Positions 43,346 through 50,672 of a DNA stretch of 64,000 bases are shown here, one piece after another. A model generated the notes under the pieces. That model made no database searches. It saw only the letters and a list, made by a program, of their open reading frames with translations, and had not been told where the DNA came from. The position numbers and the translations under genes were made by a program. Source of the DNA: Fodinibacter sp038330415 (GTDB lineage: Bacteria > Actinomycetota > Actinomycetes > Actinomycetales > Dermatophilaceae); the NCBI GenBank assembly GCA_038330415.1, contig JBBQNZ010000003.1, forward strand, positions 3,777 through 67,776, given 5' to 3'. Each line of letters opens with the position of its first letter. The first letter of the stretch is position 1.

Positions 43346-43374
43346 CGGCCCACGGTAGCGGGGCACCGCGCGGG

Positions 43375-44493
43375 TCAGCGGCGCTCGAGCCGCACCATCA
43401 CCTCGGTGTGCGAGGTCTGCGGGAACATGTCGAAGACCCGGCCGGTGACCGGGGTGAGTGACGGCATCGCGGCGAGGTCGCGGGCGAGCGAGTCGGCGTT
43501 GCAGCTGGAGTAGATGACCTGGGTCGCGCGGGACGCGTCGAGCCAGTGGGCCAGATCGGGGCCGATGCCGCGTCGGGGCGGGTTGACGACCACGAGGTCG
43601 GGGGCGGGTGAGAGGTCAGCCGTCGTCGCGTCACCGATCTGGAACTGCGCGGCGTCCGGTCCCCGTCCGGCCGCCGCCCGCGCCGCGTCGACCGCGTCGG
43701 CCGAGGTCTCGACCCCGAGCACCGTGCGGCCCGGTGCGGTGGCGTGCAGCGCGAAGCCGCCGACGCCGCAGTAGAGGTCCCACACGACCGTGGGGTCCGC
43801 GGCGTCGACCCACTCGCGGGCCTGGCGGTAGAGCGCCGCGGCCACGGACGTGTTGGTCTGGAAGAACGACCGGGGCCCGAGCAGCAGCGTCGCGTCTCCG
43901 ACCCGCATCGGCAGCAGGGCCTGCTCGCTCAGCTGCACCTCGGTGTCGCCCTCGAGCACCGCCTTGTGCTCCGGGTGCAGGTTCGCGGTAACCACGCGCA
44001 CCGAGGGCAGCTCGGTGAGCAGGCGGGGGAGCGCGGCCCGCAGGTCGGACAGGTGGCGCTGCGAGCGCAGCACGAACCGCACGAGGTGCTCGCCGTCGGG
44101 GGAGTGCGTGACGATGAGGTACTTCAGCTCGCCCCGTCGGGCCGGCACGTCGTAGGGCTCGAGGCCGAGGTCGGCCACGAGGCGGTGCAAGGGGTCGAAG
44201 GTGGCCGCGAGGCCCGGCTCGTAGAGGCCGCAGCGGCGTAGGTCGACGCCGCGCCCACGATCGTCGAGGATGCCGAGCGTCGGGCGCCCGGCGCGGCCGC
44301 CGACCACCAGCTTGGCCTTGTTGCGGTAGTGCGACGCGGGGCTGGGCGCCGGGTCGAGCCACGACAGGCGGGGTGCGACGTCCGCGAGGGCGGCGGCGGC
44401 GCGGTGCTGCTTGGCGGCCAGCTGGTCGGCGTAGGGGGTGCCCATCAGGGTGCACGAGCGGCACCGGCCGGCATCGAAGTAGTCGCACTGCAT
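43375..44493 (-). CDS. rlmC: 23S rRNA (uracil-C5)-methyltransferase, RlmC/RlmCD type
   Basis: RNA methyltransferase of 372 residues. A [4Fe-4S] cluster is predicted from Cys3, Cys11, Cys14 and Cys88 (CDYFDAGRCRSCTL and LRRCGLYEP). The methylase core shows FFQTNTSVAAALYRQAREWV, VVWDLYCGVGGFALHA, VVVNPPRRGIGPDLA and the catalytic-cysteine motif IYSSCNADSLARDLAAM. These are standard for m5U enzymes acting on U747 of 23S rRNA. The N-terminal TRAM domain of RlmD is absent, supporting RlmC. Confidence 0.94.
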   Translation of the reverse strand: MQCDYFDAGRCRSCTLMGTPYADQLAAKQHRAAAALADVAPRLSWLDPAPSPASHYRNKAKLVVGGRAGRPTLGILDDRGRGVDLRRCGLYEPGLAATFDPLHRLVADLGLEPYDVPARRGELKYLIVTHSPDGEHLVRFVLRSQRHLSDLRAALPRLLTELPSVRVVTANLHPEHKAVLEGDTEVQLSEQALLPMRVGDATLLLGPRSFFQTNTSVAAALYRQAREWVDAADPTVVWDLYCGVGGFALHATAPGRTVLGVETSADAVDAARAAAGRGPDAAQFQIGDATTADLSPAPDLVVVNPPRRGIGPDLAHWLDASRATQVIYSSCNADSLARDLAAMPSLTPVTGRVFDMFPQTSHTEVMVRLERR

Positions 44494-44512
44494 GGTGCGG
44501 CCAGCGTAGGTG

Positions 44513-44803
44513 CTACATATTGGCGAGCTCGTGCACGACGACGCTGGTGATCATCGGGTTGGTGCGCGCCAGGGCCAGGGCGGCCTCACGGTCCACGGCC
44601 TCGATGACCGAGTAGCCGGTGAACGAGTCCGGGCCCACCTGGAGGTCGGTGGTGCCGTCGGGGGTCACCTCGGCACCGCCGGACATCGGGTTCCCGCTGT
44701 CGACCATCTGACCGCCCACGCTGTCGAACCACTGCATCCAGGCGCGGCCGATCTCAGGGGTTGGGGTGACGTAGCCCTTGTAGAGAAAGAGGAAGGTGCT
44801 CAT
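44513..44803 (-). CDS. YCII-related small protein
   Basis: Protein of 96 residues: MSTFLFLYKGYVTPTPEIGR, AWMQWFDSVGGQMVDSGNPM, DSFTGYSVIEAVDREAALAL, ARTNPMITSVVVHEL. This is a ferredoxin-like YCII dimer fold. The ATG at 44803 overlaps the stop of the arsR-type gene, so it is the second gene of a coupled pair. Such ArsR-YCII pairs are frequent in actinobacteria; the enzymatic role is unknown. Confidence 0.87.
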   Translation of the reverse strand: MSTFLFLYKGYVTPTPEIGRAWMQWFDSVGGQMVDSGNPMSGGAEVTPDGTTDLQVGPDSFTGYSVIEAVDREAALALARTNPMITSVVVHELANM

Positions 44804-45180
44804 CTGGTGGTGCCTTTCCTGCCGGGTGTGTCGGTCTGGTCGGCGGCGCGCGTGGCGACCGCGTGGTTGACGAGTGTCTCGGTGTCGGTGCCCCACCAGG
44901 GGGCGAACTGGTCGCTCCAGCCCTGCAGGCGGCGCAGCCCCACCCGTTCCAGAGCCAGGAGGTTGCCGCGGCCGACCCGGGTGCGGCGCACGAGGTGCGC
45001 CGTCTCGAGCACCCTGATGTGTCGGTGGATCGCCGGCAACGTGAGGCCGACGCGCTGTGCCACCGCCGCGATCGTGGCCGGCCGCTGGGCGAGCAGCAGC
45101 ACCACCTCGCGCCGGTGCGGGTTCGCCAGCGCCGTGAAGACGGCGTCGAGGTCATCAGGGGCAGCATTCTTTGAGTTCAC
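44800..45180 (-). CDS. ArsR-family winged-helix regulator
   Basis: Regulator of 126 residues: LDAVFTALANPHRREVVLLL, AQRPATIAAVAQRVGLTLPA, IHRHIRVLETAHLVRRTRVG, RGNLLALERVGLRRLQGWSD. The HTH is canonical and no metal-binding cysteines are present, so it likely senses something other than metals. The start is uncertain: GTG 45180 has no visible Shine-Dalgarno and may be leaderless; an in-frame ATG at 45219 would add 13 residues. The bases TTAACACTGTTGTGAA around the GTG look partly palindromic and may hold the operator. Coupled to the YCII gene. Confidence 0.85.
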   Translation of the reverse strand: MNSKNAAPDDLDAVFTALANPHRREVVLLLAQRPATIAAVAQRVGLTLPAIHRHIRVLETAHLVRRTRVGRGNLLALERVGLRRLQGWSDQFAPWWGTDTETLVNHAVATRAADQTDTPGRKGTTR

Positions 45181-45290
45181 AACAGTGTTAAGTGTGCAGG
45201 GTGGTTCGGTCGCTGGCAACAGGCGGTGACGCGCGCTCGGGTGTCGGTGCTGGGCCCTAGCGTGGGGCTGCCCGTGGCGTCGGGCGGGTC

Positions 45291-45407
45291 GTGGTCACCG
45301 GTGCCCAGAGCGACGCCTGCATCCGCGCCACGCTGCACGGGGCGCTGGTGCGCGGCTACGACGTCACCCTGGTCGGCGAGGTGAGCTTCACGGCCCAGGC
45401 GGGATGA
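45291..45407 (+). pseudogene. isochorismatase-family hydrolase remnant
   Basis: The 386-nt gap before the aminotransferases contains a short frame reading VVTGAQSDACIRATLHGALV then RGYDVTLVGE, the conserved C-terminal block of cysteine hydrolases in the isochorismatase family (with the catalytic Cys in SDACIRATL). It breaks off into an unrelated tail (SFTAQAG) and a stop at 45407. The N-terminal two thirds are absent. The rest of the gap shows only a promoter-leader region. Confidence 0.7.
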
Positions 45408-45534
45408 GCGCGCCGTTCGACGAGCTGCGCGGTTCCGGATAGGCGCGGTTCCGGTCGTGCGATCGGGGCTTGGCAGCGGAATCCGAAGGCGGGTAGGGTG
45501 ATCCCGAGCGATATCCGAACCCCCCAGACCACGT

Positions 45535-45553
45535 CCCCACCCTGCGGGTGGGG
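45535..45553 (+). promoter_or_regulatory. GC hairpin directly before the aminotransferase ribosome binding site
   Basis: CCCCACCC (45535-45542) and GGGTGGGG (45546-45553) form an 8-bp stem with loop TGC. The ribosome binding site GAGGAGG follows at once (45554-45560) and the ATG is at 45567. Its place suggests an effect on translation initiation or mRNA 5' stability. Confidence 0.5.
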
Positions 45554-45566
45554 GAGGAGGCACCCG

Positions 45567-46991
45567 ATGACCGACCAGCTGCAGCAGACCGCGCCCGCCG
45601 TTCCCGCGCACGACCCCGGCACCTACCGCCGCCTGCCCGAGCGCACCCGGCCGGTCGACCCCGAGGTCGTCGAGCGGCTGCTGGCCGCCGAGTGGGCGCG
45701 GTTCACCTCGTGGTCGGGGGAGTCGGGCGCCCACAACGAGCGGGCGAGCAAGACGCTGCCGCTGGGGGTCACCAGCTCGTTCCAGCACTGGGAGCCCTAC
45801 CCGATCTCGATCGCCTCGGCCCGCGGCGCGTGGCTCACCGACGTCGACGGCAACCAGCTGCTCGACCTGTCGATGGGGTTCGGCGCGATGCTGGTGGGCC
45901 ACCTCAACCCGAAGGTCGTCGAGAAGGTCACCGAGGCGCTCACCGACACCGGAACCCTGTTCGTCACGCCGTCACCGCAGGCGACCGAGATGAGCGAGCG
46001 GTTCTGTGAGCGGTTCCAGCTCGACATGATCCGGTTCACCAACTCGGGCACCGAGTCACTGATGTACGCCATCCGCTGCGCCCGTGCCTACACCGAGCGC
46101 AAGGCGATCGTGAAGATCGAGGGCGGCTACCACGGCGGCTACGACGCACTGCAGGTCTCGGTCAAGCCCGGGCTCGACGAGATCGGCCCGGCCGACGCGC
46201 CGACCCCCCAGGTGCCCTTCGACGTCGAGGCCGGCACCGTGTACGTGGTCGCCTACAACGACCTGGGGCAGCTCGACCGGGTGCTCGCCGAGCACGGCAA
46301 CGAGATCGCCGCCCTGGTCGTCGAGCCGGTCATCGAGAACCTCTCGATCGTGGTTCCCGACGAGGGCTACCTCGCCGCGGTCCGCGCCGCGTGCGACGCT
46401 CACGGCGTCGTGCTGATCTTCGACGAGGTCAAGACAGGGCTCACCGCCGGCTACGCGGGAGCGGCCCAACGACTCGGCGTCACCCCCGACCTGATCACCT
46501 TGGCCAAGTCGATCGGCGGCGGCCTGCCGCTGGCAGCGTTCGGCGGCAAGCGGGAGGTCATGGCGGTCGTCGTCGACGGCCGGATGGCCCACTTCGGCAC
46601 CTACAACGGCAACCCCCTGGTGATGGCCGCCGCGCAGGCCGTCGACGAGATCTGCACCCGCGAGGCGCTCGCCGAGGCCGAGGCGGTCAACGTGCGCGCC
46701 CTGCAGGCCATCGACGCCATCATCGACGAGTACGAGCTGCCGGCCCACACCGTCGGGCTGGGGGTCAAGGGCTGCGTCACCTGGTCCACGACGCCGGTGC
46801 GCAACTACCGCGACTACAAGGCCACCGACTTCGCCCTCGCCGAGCTGTCCTGGCTCTGGGGGGTCAACCGGAACATCCTCACGCCGCCCGGTCTCGACGA
46901 GCAGTGGCTGGTCTCGCTGGTGACCACTGACGACGACATGGCCACCCTGGTCGAGGACTTCCGCCAGCTGGCGCAGGCGCTGCGGGCCTGA
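45567..46991 (+). CDS. class III (fold type I) aminotransferase, GSA-aminotransferase-like
   Basis: PLP enzyme of 474 residues. It has LPLGVTSSFQHWEPYPISIA, GNQLLDLSMGFGAMLVGHLN, RFTNSGTESLMYAIRCARAY, KIEGGYHGGYDALQ, VVLIFDEVKTGLTAGYAGAA and the PLP lysine in LITLAKSIGGGLPLAAFGG. The layout resembles glutamate-1-semialdehyde aminomutase and related beta-/omega-transaminases. SD GAGGAGG precedes the ATG. A second class III enzyme follows 37 nt later, so the two probably act in one pathway; substrate unknown. Confidence 0.92.
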   Translation: MTDQLQQTAPAVPAHDPGTYRRLPERTRPVDPEVVERLLAAEWARFTSWSGESGAHNERASKTLPLGVTSSFQHWEPYPISIASARGAWLTDVDGNQLLDLSMGFGAMLVGHLNPKVVEKVTEALTDTGTLFVTPSPQATEMSERFCERFQLDMIRFTNSGTESLMYAIRCARAYTERKAIVKIEGGYHGGYDALQVSVKPGLDEIGPADAPTPQVPFDVEAGTVYVVAYNDLGQLDRVLAEHGNEIAALVVEPVIENLSIVVPDEGYLAAVRAACDAHGVVLIFDEVKTGLTAGYAGAAQRLGVTPDLITLAKSIGGGLPLAAFGGKREVMAVVVDGRMAHFGTYNGNPLVMAAAQAVDEICTREALAEAEAVNVRALQAIDAIIDEYELPAHTVGLGVKGCVTWSTTPVRNYRDYKATDFALAELSWLWGVNRNILTPPGLDEQWLVSLVTTDDDMATLVEDFRQLAQALRA

Positions 46992-47028
46992 GCACCTGAG
47001 CCTGCGGCCCTGAGCGCACCGGCACGCC

Positions 47029-48312
47029 ATGGGTGACGACCCGCGGGTCGAGCAGATCATCCGCTACGGCGGGAGCTTCTCGACGTTCCGGCCGGTGCGC
47101 GCCGCCGGCAGCCACCTCTACGACGCGAGCGGCCGAGCCGTCCTTGACTTCACCTCGGGTCAGCTCAGCTCGATCCTCGGACACTCGCACCCGGCGGTCG
47201 TCGCCGCGGTGACCCGGTCGGTGGCCCAGCTCGACCACCTGCACTCGGCGATGCTGTCCGAACCGGTCCTGGAGCTGGCGCAGCGGCTCACCGCGCTGGC
47301 TCCGGAGCCGCTGGACCGGGTCATGTTCCTCAGCACGGGTGCGGAGTCCAACGAGGCGGCGCTACGGCTGGCGAAGCTCGTCACCGGCCGGCACGAGGTC
47401 GTCGCCTTCGCCCAGAGCTGGCACGGCGTCACCGGGGGAGCGGCGGCCTCGACCTACGCCTTCGGCCGGCGCGGCTACGGTCCGCAGGGGGTCGGCACCT
47501 TCGCCATCCCGGCGCCGGACCCGCGCCGTGGGCCGTTCCGCACGGCCGGCGGCTACGACTGGAGGGCCGAGCTCGACTACGCCTTCGACCTGGTCGACCG
47601 GCAGTCCTCGGGGAGCCTGGCGGCCTTCATCGCCGAGCCGGTCCTCAGCACCGGTGGGATGCTCGATCTCCCGCTGGGCTACCTGGCAGCGCTCGCGCAA
47701 CACTGCCGCAGGCGCGGGATGCTGCTGGTGGTCGACGAGGCACAGACCGGGCTCGGGCGCACCGGGTGGATGTTCGCCGTCGAGCGCGACGGTGTCGTGC
47801 CCGACGTGCTCACGCTGTCCAAGACCCTGGGTGCCGGCCTGCCGCTGTCGGCGGTGCTGACCACCGCCGACCTCGAGCGGCAGGCGCACGACCGGGGCTT
47901 CCTGTTCTACACGACGCACGCCAACGACCCGCTCCCGGCGTCGGTGGGCCTGGCCGTGCTCGAGGTGATCGAGCGCGACGGCCTCGTGGCCCGGGCCGAG
48001 ACCGCCGGCGCCCGACTGGAGCAGGGGCTGCGCACCCTGATGCGCGACCACTCATGCGTCGGTGACGTTCGGGGCAGAGGCCTGCTGCTCGGCCTGGAGA
48101 TCGTGGCCGACCGCACGTCGATGGCGGCCGACGACGAGCGGGGGGCGCGCATCACCGCGCGGTGTCTCGAGCTCGGCCTGTCGATGAACGTCGTGCAACG
48201 GGCCGGGTCGGGCGGGGTGTTCCGCATCGCACCGCCGCTGACCGTCACCGACAGCGAGCTCGACCTCGCGCTGGAGATCCTCGACGAGGCGATCCGCACG
48301 ACGCAACCATGA
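47029..48312 (+). CDS. class III aminotransferase, 2,2-dialkylglycine decarboxylase-like
   Basis: PLP enzyme of 427 residues: IIRYGGSFSTFRPVRAAGSH, LDFTSGQLSSILGHSHPAVV, VMFLSTGAESNEAALRLAKL, LLVVDEAQTGLGRTGWMFAV, VLTLSKTLGAGLPLSAVLTT (PLP Lys), YTTHANDPLPASVGLAVLEV. SGQLSSILGHSHP is the region by which dialkylglycine decarboxylases are recognised; they decarboxylate alpha,alpha-dialkyl amino acids and transaminate pyruvate. Second gene of the pair beginning at 45567. The candidate dif site is 40 nt after the stop. Confidence 0.9.
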   Translation: MGDDPRVEQIIRYGGSFSTFRPVRAAGSHLYDASGRAVLDFTSGQLSSILGHSHPAVVAAVTRSVAQLDHLHSAMLSEPVLELAQRLTALAPEPLDRVMFLSTGAESNEAALRLAKLVTGRHEVVAFAQSWHGVTGGAAASTYAFGRRGYGPQGVGTFAIPAPDPRRGPFRTAGGYDWRAELDYAFDLVDRQSSGSLAAFIAEPVLSTGGMLDLPLGYLAALAQHCRRRGMLLVVDEAQTGLGRTGWMFAVERDGVVPDVLTLSKTLGAGLPLSAVLTTADLERQAHDRGFLFYTTHANDPLPASVGLAVLEVIERDGLVARAETAGARLEQGLRTLMRDHSCVGDVRGRGLLLGLEIVADRTSMAADDERGARITARCLELGLSMNVVQRAGSGGVFRIAPPLTVTDSELDLALEILDEAIRTTQP

Positions 48313-48352
48313 CGGTGGACCGGTCAGTCGTCCATTGGTGAGGGGAGGGGAT

Positions 48353-48380
48353 ACCTGACATAATGTTGATTATCGGCGTT
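48353..48380 (-). other. dif: candidate chromosomal dif site (XerC/XerD recombination)
   Basis: Reading the minus strand: XerC-type arm AACGCCGATAA, central hexamer TCAACA, XerD-type arm TTATGTCAGGT, 28 bp in all. Against the E. coli dif (arms GGTGCGCATAA and TTATGTTAAAT) 17 of 28 positions agree, including the inner ATAA and TTATGT blocks that bind the recombinases. It is single, intergenic (between an aminotransferase gene and a convergent zinc-ribbon gene) and more AT-rich than its surroundings. On the plus strand GGGGAGGG at 48342-48349 matches the E. coli FtsK-orienting KOPS consensus. Confidence 0.72.
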
Positions 48381-48404
48381 ATGTCGAGGGAGGGGACCTG
48401 GCCC

Positions 48405-48638
48405 CTAACCACGCTCGTGCCGGTCACGCACGGGCACCAGCTCGTGCTCCATCGCCGCCATCGAGCCGGGCGCGCCCTCGGTCGCCAGCGACACCACCGG
48501 CATCACGAACCGGTGCCGGTGCACGCAGCGCACGCTCACGTGCTCGACCGGCCCGTCGCTGCTCGGCCAGACGTCGCGGTCGACGATCTCGGCGATCGAG
48601 CCGCACTGCGGGCACCGGGTCCACTGGATCCACTGCAT
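48405..48638 (-). CDS. small zinc-ribbon-like protein (77 aa)
   Basis: Seventy-seven residues: MQWIQWTRCPQCGSIAEIVD then RDVWPSSDGPVEHVSVRCVH, RHRFVMPVVSLATEGAPGSM, ending MEHELVPVRDRHERG. The CPQC pair plus Cys/His in VRCVHRHRF could form one zinc knuckle. GGGAGG lies 7 nt before the ATG at 48638. A recurrent small actinobacterial protein; function unknown. Isolated, next to the candidate dif site. Confidence 0.75.
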   Translation of the reverse strand: MQWIQWTRCPQCGSIAEIVDRDVWPSSDGPVEHVSVRCVHRHRFVMPVVSLATEGAPGSMAAMEHELVPVRDRHERG

Positions 48639-48773
48639 GTCGCCACCTCCCGGGCGAAGAGCCCTGTCGAATGTGCTTCAGGAGGCCCGCGGCAGCGGTC
48701 GTGATACCTCGACTCAAGGTCGATGGGTCACAATGTTCGCTCGTCGTCACACAACCGCAGTGAGGAGCACCGG

Positions 48774-49409
48774 GTGAGCAAGTCGTCCAGGCCGCAGGGT
48801 GGTGCCCGGGCCGGCCGGGCCAAGGTCGACGAGGTGCGCCAGGCGCAGCGGGCCAAGGAGCGCCGGTCACGCCTGCTGATCATCGCCGCAGTGGCGACCG
48901 TGGTGCTGGTCATCGCCGGCGTCGTCGGGTTCACCGTCTACAACGACGTGTCGAACCGGCCCACCCTCGATGCGGTCAAGACGTACACGGTCACCCGCGA
49001 CCACACCACCGAGGCGGTCAACTACGAGCAGACCCCGCCGGTCGGCGGCGACCACGCGTCGACCTGGCTCAACTGCGGGGTCTACACGGCGCCCGTCCAG
49101 AACGAACTGGCGGTGCACGCGCTCGAGCACGGCGCGGTCTGGGTGACCTACGACCCCGAGCTCCCGGCCGACCAGGTCAGCAAGCTCAAGGCGTCCCTGC
49201 CCGACACCTACATCGTGCTGTCTCCCTACGAGGGGCTCCCCGGCCCGGTCGTCGCCAGCGCCTGGGGCACCCAGCTGGTGCTGACCGGGGTCGACGACCC
49301 GCGGCTCGCGGAGTTCGTCAAGGCCTACCGGCAGGGCCCGCAGACCCCCGAGCCGGGTGCCGCGTGCACCGGCGGCAGCGAGGGCGACCTGCCACCGGCG
49401 AGCGGATGA
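48774..49409 (+). CDS. DUF3105 membrane-anchored protein
   Basis: Protein of 211 residues with a basic cytosolic start (KSSRPQGGARAGRAKVDEVR), one helix (RLLIIAAVATVVLVIAGVVG) and an extracytoplasmic DUF3105 domain: VNYEQTPPVGGDHASTWLNC, GVYTAPVQNELAVHALEHGA, VWVTYDPELPADQVSKL. The conserved His/Cys residues (GGDH, LNCG, HALEHG) suggest metal binding. GTG 48774 is used because GAGGAG precedes it. It overlaps the DUF305 gene by ATGA; the pair is common in actinobacteria. Confidence 0.9.
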   Translation: MSKSSRPQGGARAGRAKVDEVRQAQRAKERRSRLLIIAAVATVVLVIAGVVGFTVYNDVSNRPTLDAVKTYTVTRDHTTEAVNYEQTPPVGGDHASTWLNCGVYTAPVQNELAVHALEHGAVWVTYDPELPADQVSKLKASLPDTYIVLSPYEGLPGPVVASAWGTQLVLTGVDDPRLAEFVKAYRQGPQTPEPGAACTGGSEGDLPPASG

Positions 49410-50041
49410 CCGACGGCGACCAGGAGCCGGAGCCGCAGCACCAGGGCCGCGGCCGGTTGCTGGTGGTCGGTCTGGCGGCGCTGCTCGTCGGGGTGCTCGG
49501 CACGCTGTGGGTCGTGCAGGCGCGCACTGCGGCGCCCACCGACTTCGGCGCCGACGCCGGCTTCGCGCGTGAGATGCAGACCCACCACGCCCAGGCCGTC
49601 GAGATGGCGTTCCTGGTGCGCGACCGCAGCCAGGAAGACGAGGTGCGCACCGTCGCCTTCGACATCATCACCAGCCAGCAGCAGCAGGCCGGGCAGATGT
49701 ACGGGTGGCTGGTGCAGTGGGGCCTGGACCAGACCGGCTCGCGGCCGCCGATGGCCTGGGTCGGTGGCGAGCACGCAGCAGCGCACACCGGGCCGGACGG
49801 CTCGATGCCCGGCATGGCCACCCCCGCGCAGCTGGCCGAGCTCAAGGCGGCCACCGGTGTCGAGGCCGAGCGGATCTTCCTGCGCCTGATGATCAACCAC
49901 CACACCGGCGGGGTGGCCATGGCCCAGGCGGCGGTCGCGCAGGCGCGCACTCCCGAGGTGCGCACGTTGGCCGGTGCGATCGCGGCCGCGCAGACCTCCG
50001 AGATCGCCCTGCTGCAGCAGATGCTGGCCGCGCGCTCCTGA
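49406..50041 (+). CDS. DUF305 membrane-anchored protein
   Basis: Protein of 211 residues: N-terminal anchor LLVVGLAALLVGVLGTLWVV, then two ferritin-like helical DUF305 repeats. The metal-type motifs are FAREMQTHHAQAVEMAFLVR and LRLMINHHTGGVAMAQAAVA, each with a paired HH, plus SMPGMATPAQLAEL with Met residues. DUF305 proteins are often linked to copper handling; that is family knowledge, and nothing else here shows it. Coupled to the DUF3105 gene. Confidence 0.92.
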   Translation: MTDGDQEPEPQHQGRGRLLVVGLAALLVGVLGTLWVVQARTAAPTDFGADAGFAREMQTHHAQAVEMAFLVRDRSQEDEVRTVAFDIITSQQQQAGQMYGWLVQWGLDQTGSRPPMAWVGGEHAAAHTGPDGSMPGMATPAQLAELKAATGVEAERIFLRLMINHHTGGVAMAQAAVAQARTPEVRTLAGAIAAAQTSEIALLQQMLAARS

Positions 50042-50051
50042 GCCACAGGTA

Positions 50052-50085
50052 GGCGCGACCCACGCGCCGGCGCTCAACCGCCGGC
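50052..50085. terminator. alternative hairpins between DUF305 and ssb genes
   Basis: GGCGCG (50052-50057) pairs with CGCGCC (50063-50068), and the overlapping GCCGGCG (50066-50072) pairs with CGCCGGC (50079-50085). Either can end transcription from the convergent genes; they share bases 50066-50068, so they compete. Confidence 0.45.
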
Positions 50086-50406
50086 GTCACCACGGCGCCG
50101 GGTGACCCGGCGGGCCTCCACCTCGTAGCGGCTGGCCACCGCACCTCCGGCCCGGAAGAACCGTCGCCGCAGGGCCCCCTCCACCTCGACGTGGTCGTCG
50201 ACCGCGCACCGGGACGCCGACCGACGCGCCGCCGGGGTCCAGCACGCCACGTCGATGGTGTCGACGCCGGGGCGGGCCGTGTCGCGACGCTGCGCTCGTG
50301 GGACCACCACGCGCATGGTCAGCACGGTGTCGCCGCTCGGCAGCTCGCGCGGCTCCCCCGTCGCGGTGACCCGGCCGACCAGGTGCACCGAGTTGACATA
50401 ATCCAT
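50074..50406 (-). CDS. ssb: single-stranded DNA-binding protein
   Basis: OB-fold protein of about 110 residues: MDYVNSVHLVGRVTATGEPR, ELPSGDTVLTMRVVVPRAQR, VDTIDVACWTPAARRSASRC and DDHVEVEGALRRRFFRAGGA. The fold is complete but the long acidic C-terminal tail of the housekeeping SSB is missing and the end is Arg-rich (RRVTRRRGDAGG). It is therefore probably the accessory actinobacterial paralogue (SsbB type), linked to competence or recombination in relatives. ATG 50406 is preferred (GGAGG 6 nt upstream); ATG 50412 also possible. Confidence 0.88.
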   Translation of the reverse strand: MDYVNSVHLVGRVTATGEPRELPSGDTVLTMRVVVPRAQRRDTARPGVDTIDVACWTPAARRSASRCAVDDHVEVEGALRRRFFRAGGAVASRYEVEARRVTRRRGDAGG

Positions 50407-50672
50407 TGCCATCCTCCCTCCGGGGGGCCGGCTGCCCCCATCCGGCCACCCTGCCGTGGACCGCCGGCACGCACGATGGGGACCCCTCACCTGTGGACGA
50501 CGACCCCGCGGACGCCATACCTGTGGAAGACCTATGGCCCGAACGGGTGGTATTTCCTCGTGCGGGTGTCGCGCGGGCGGCGGGCGGCCTATCGTGGTGC
50601 ATGGTTCGTGCGGCAGGGGCGCGTACCGGGCGCCCCGTGGGCGTCGTCGAAGATGACAGGAAGACAGAAGTC

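Noticed and set aside
48340..48400. GACATAA...TTATGTC palindrome as a simple terminator or repressor site
   Set aside because: The 7-bp arms are AT-rich and the inner sequence reproduces the asymmetric dif layout; a dif site explains more positions, though a repressor site cannot be fully excluded.
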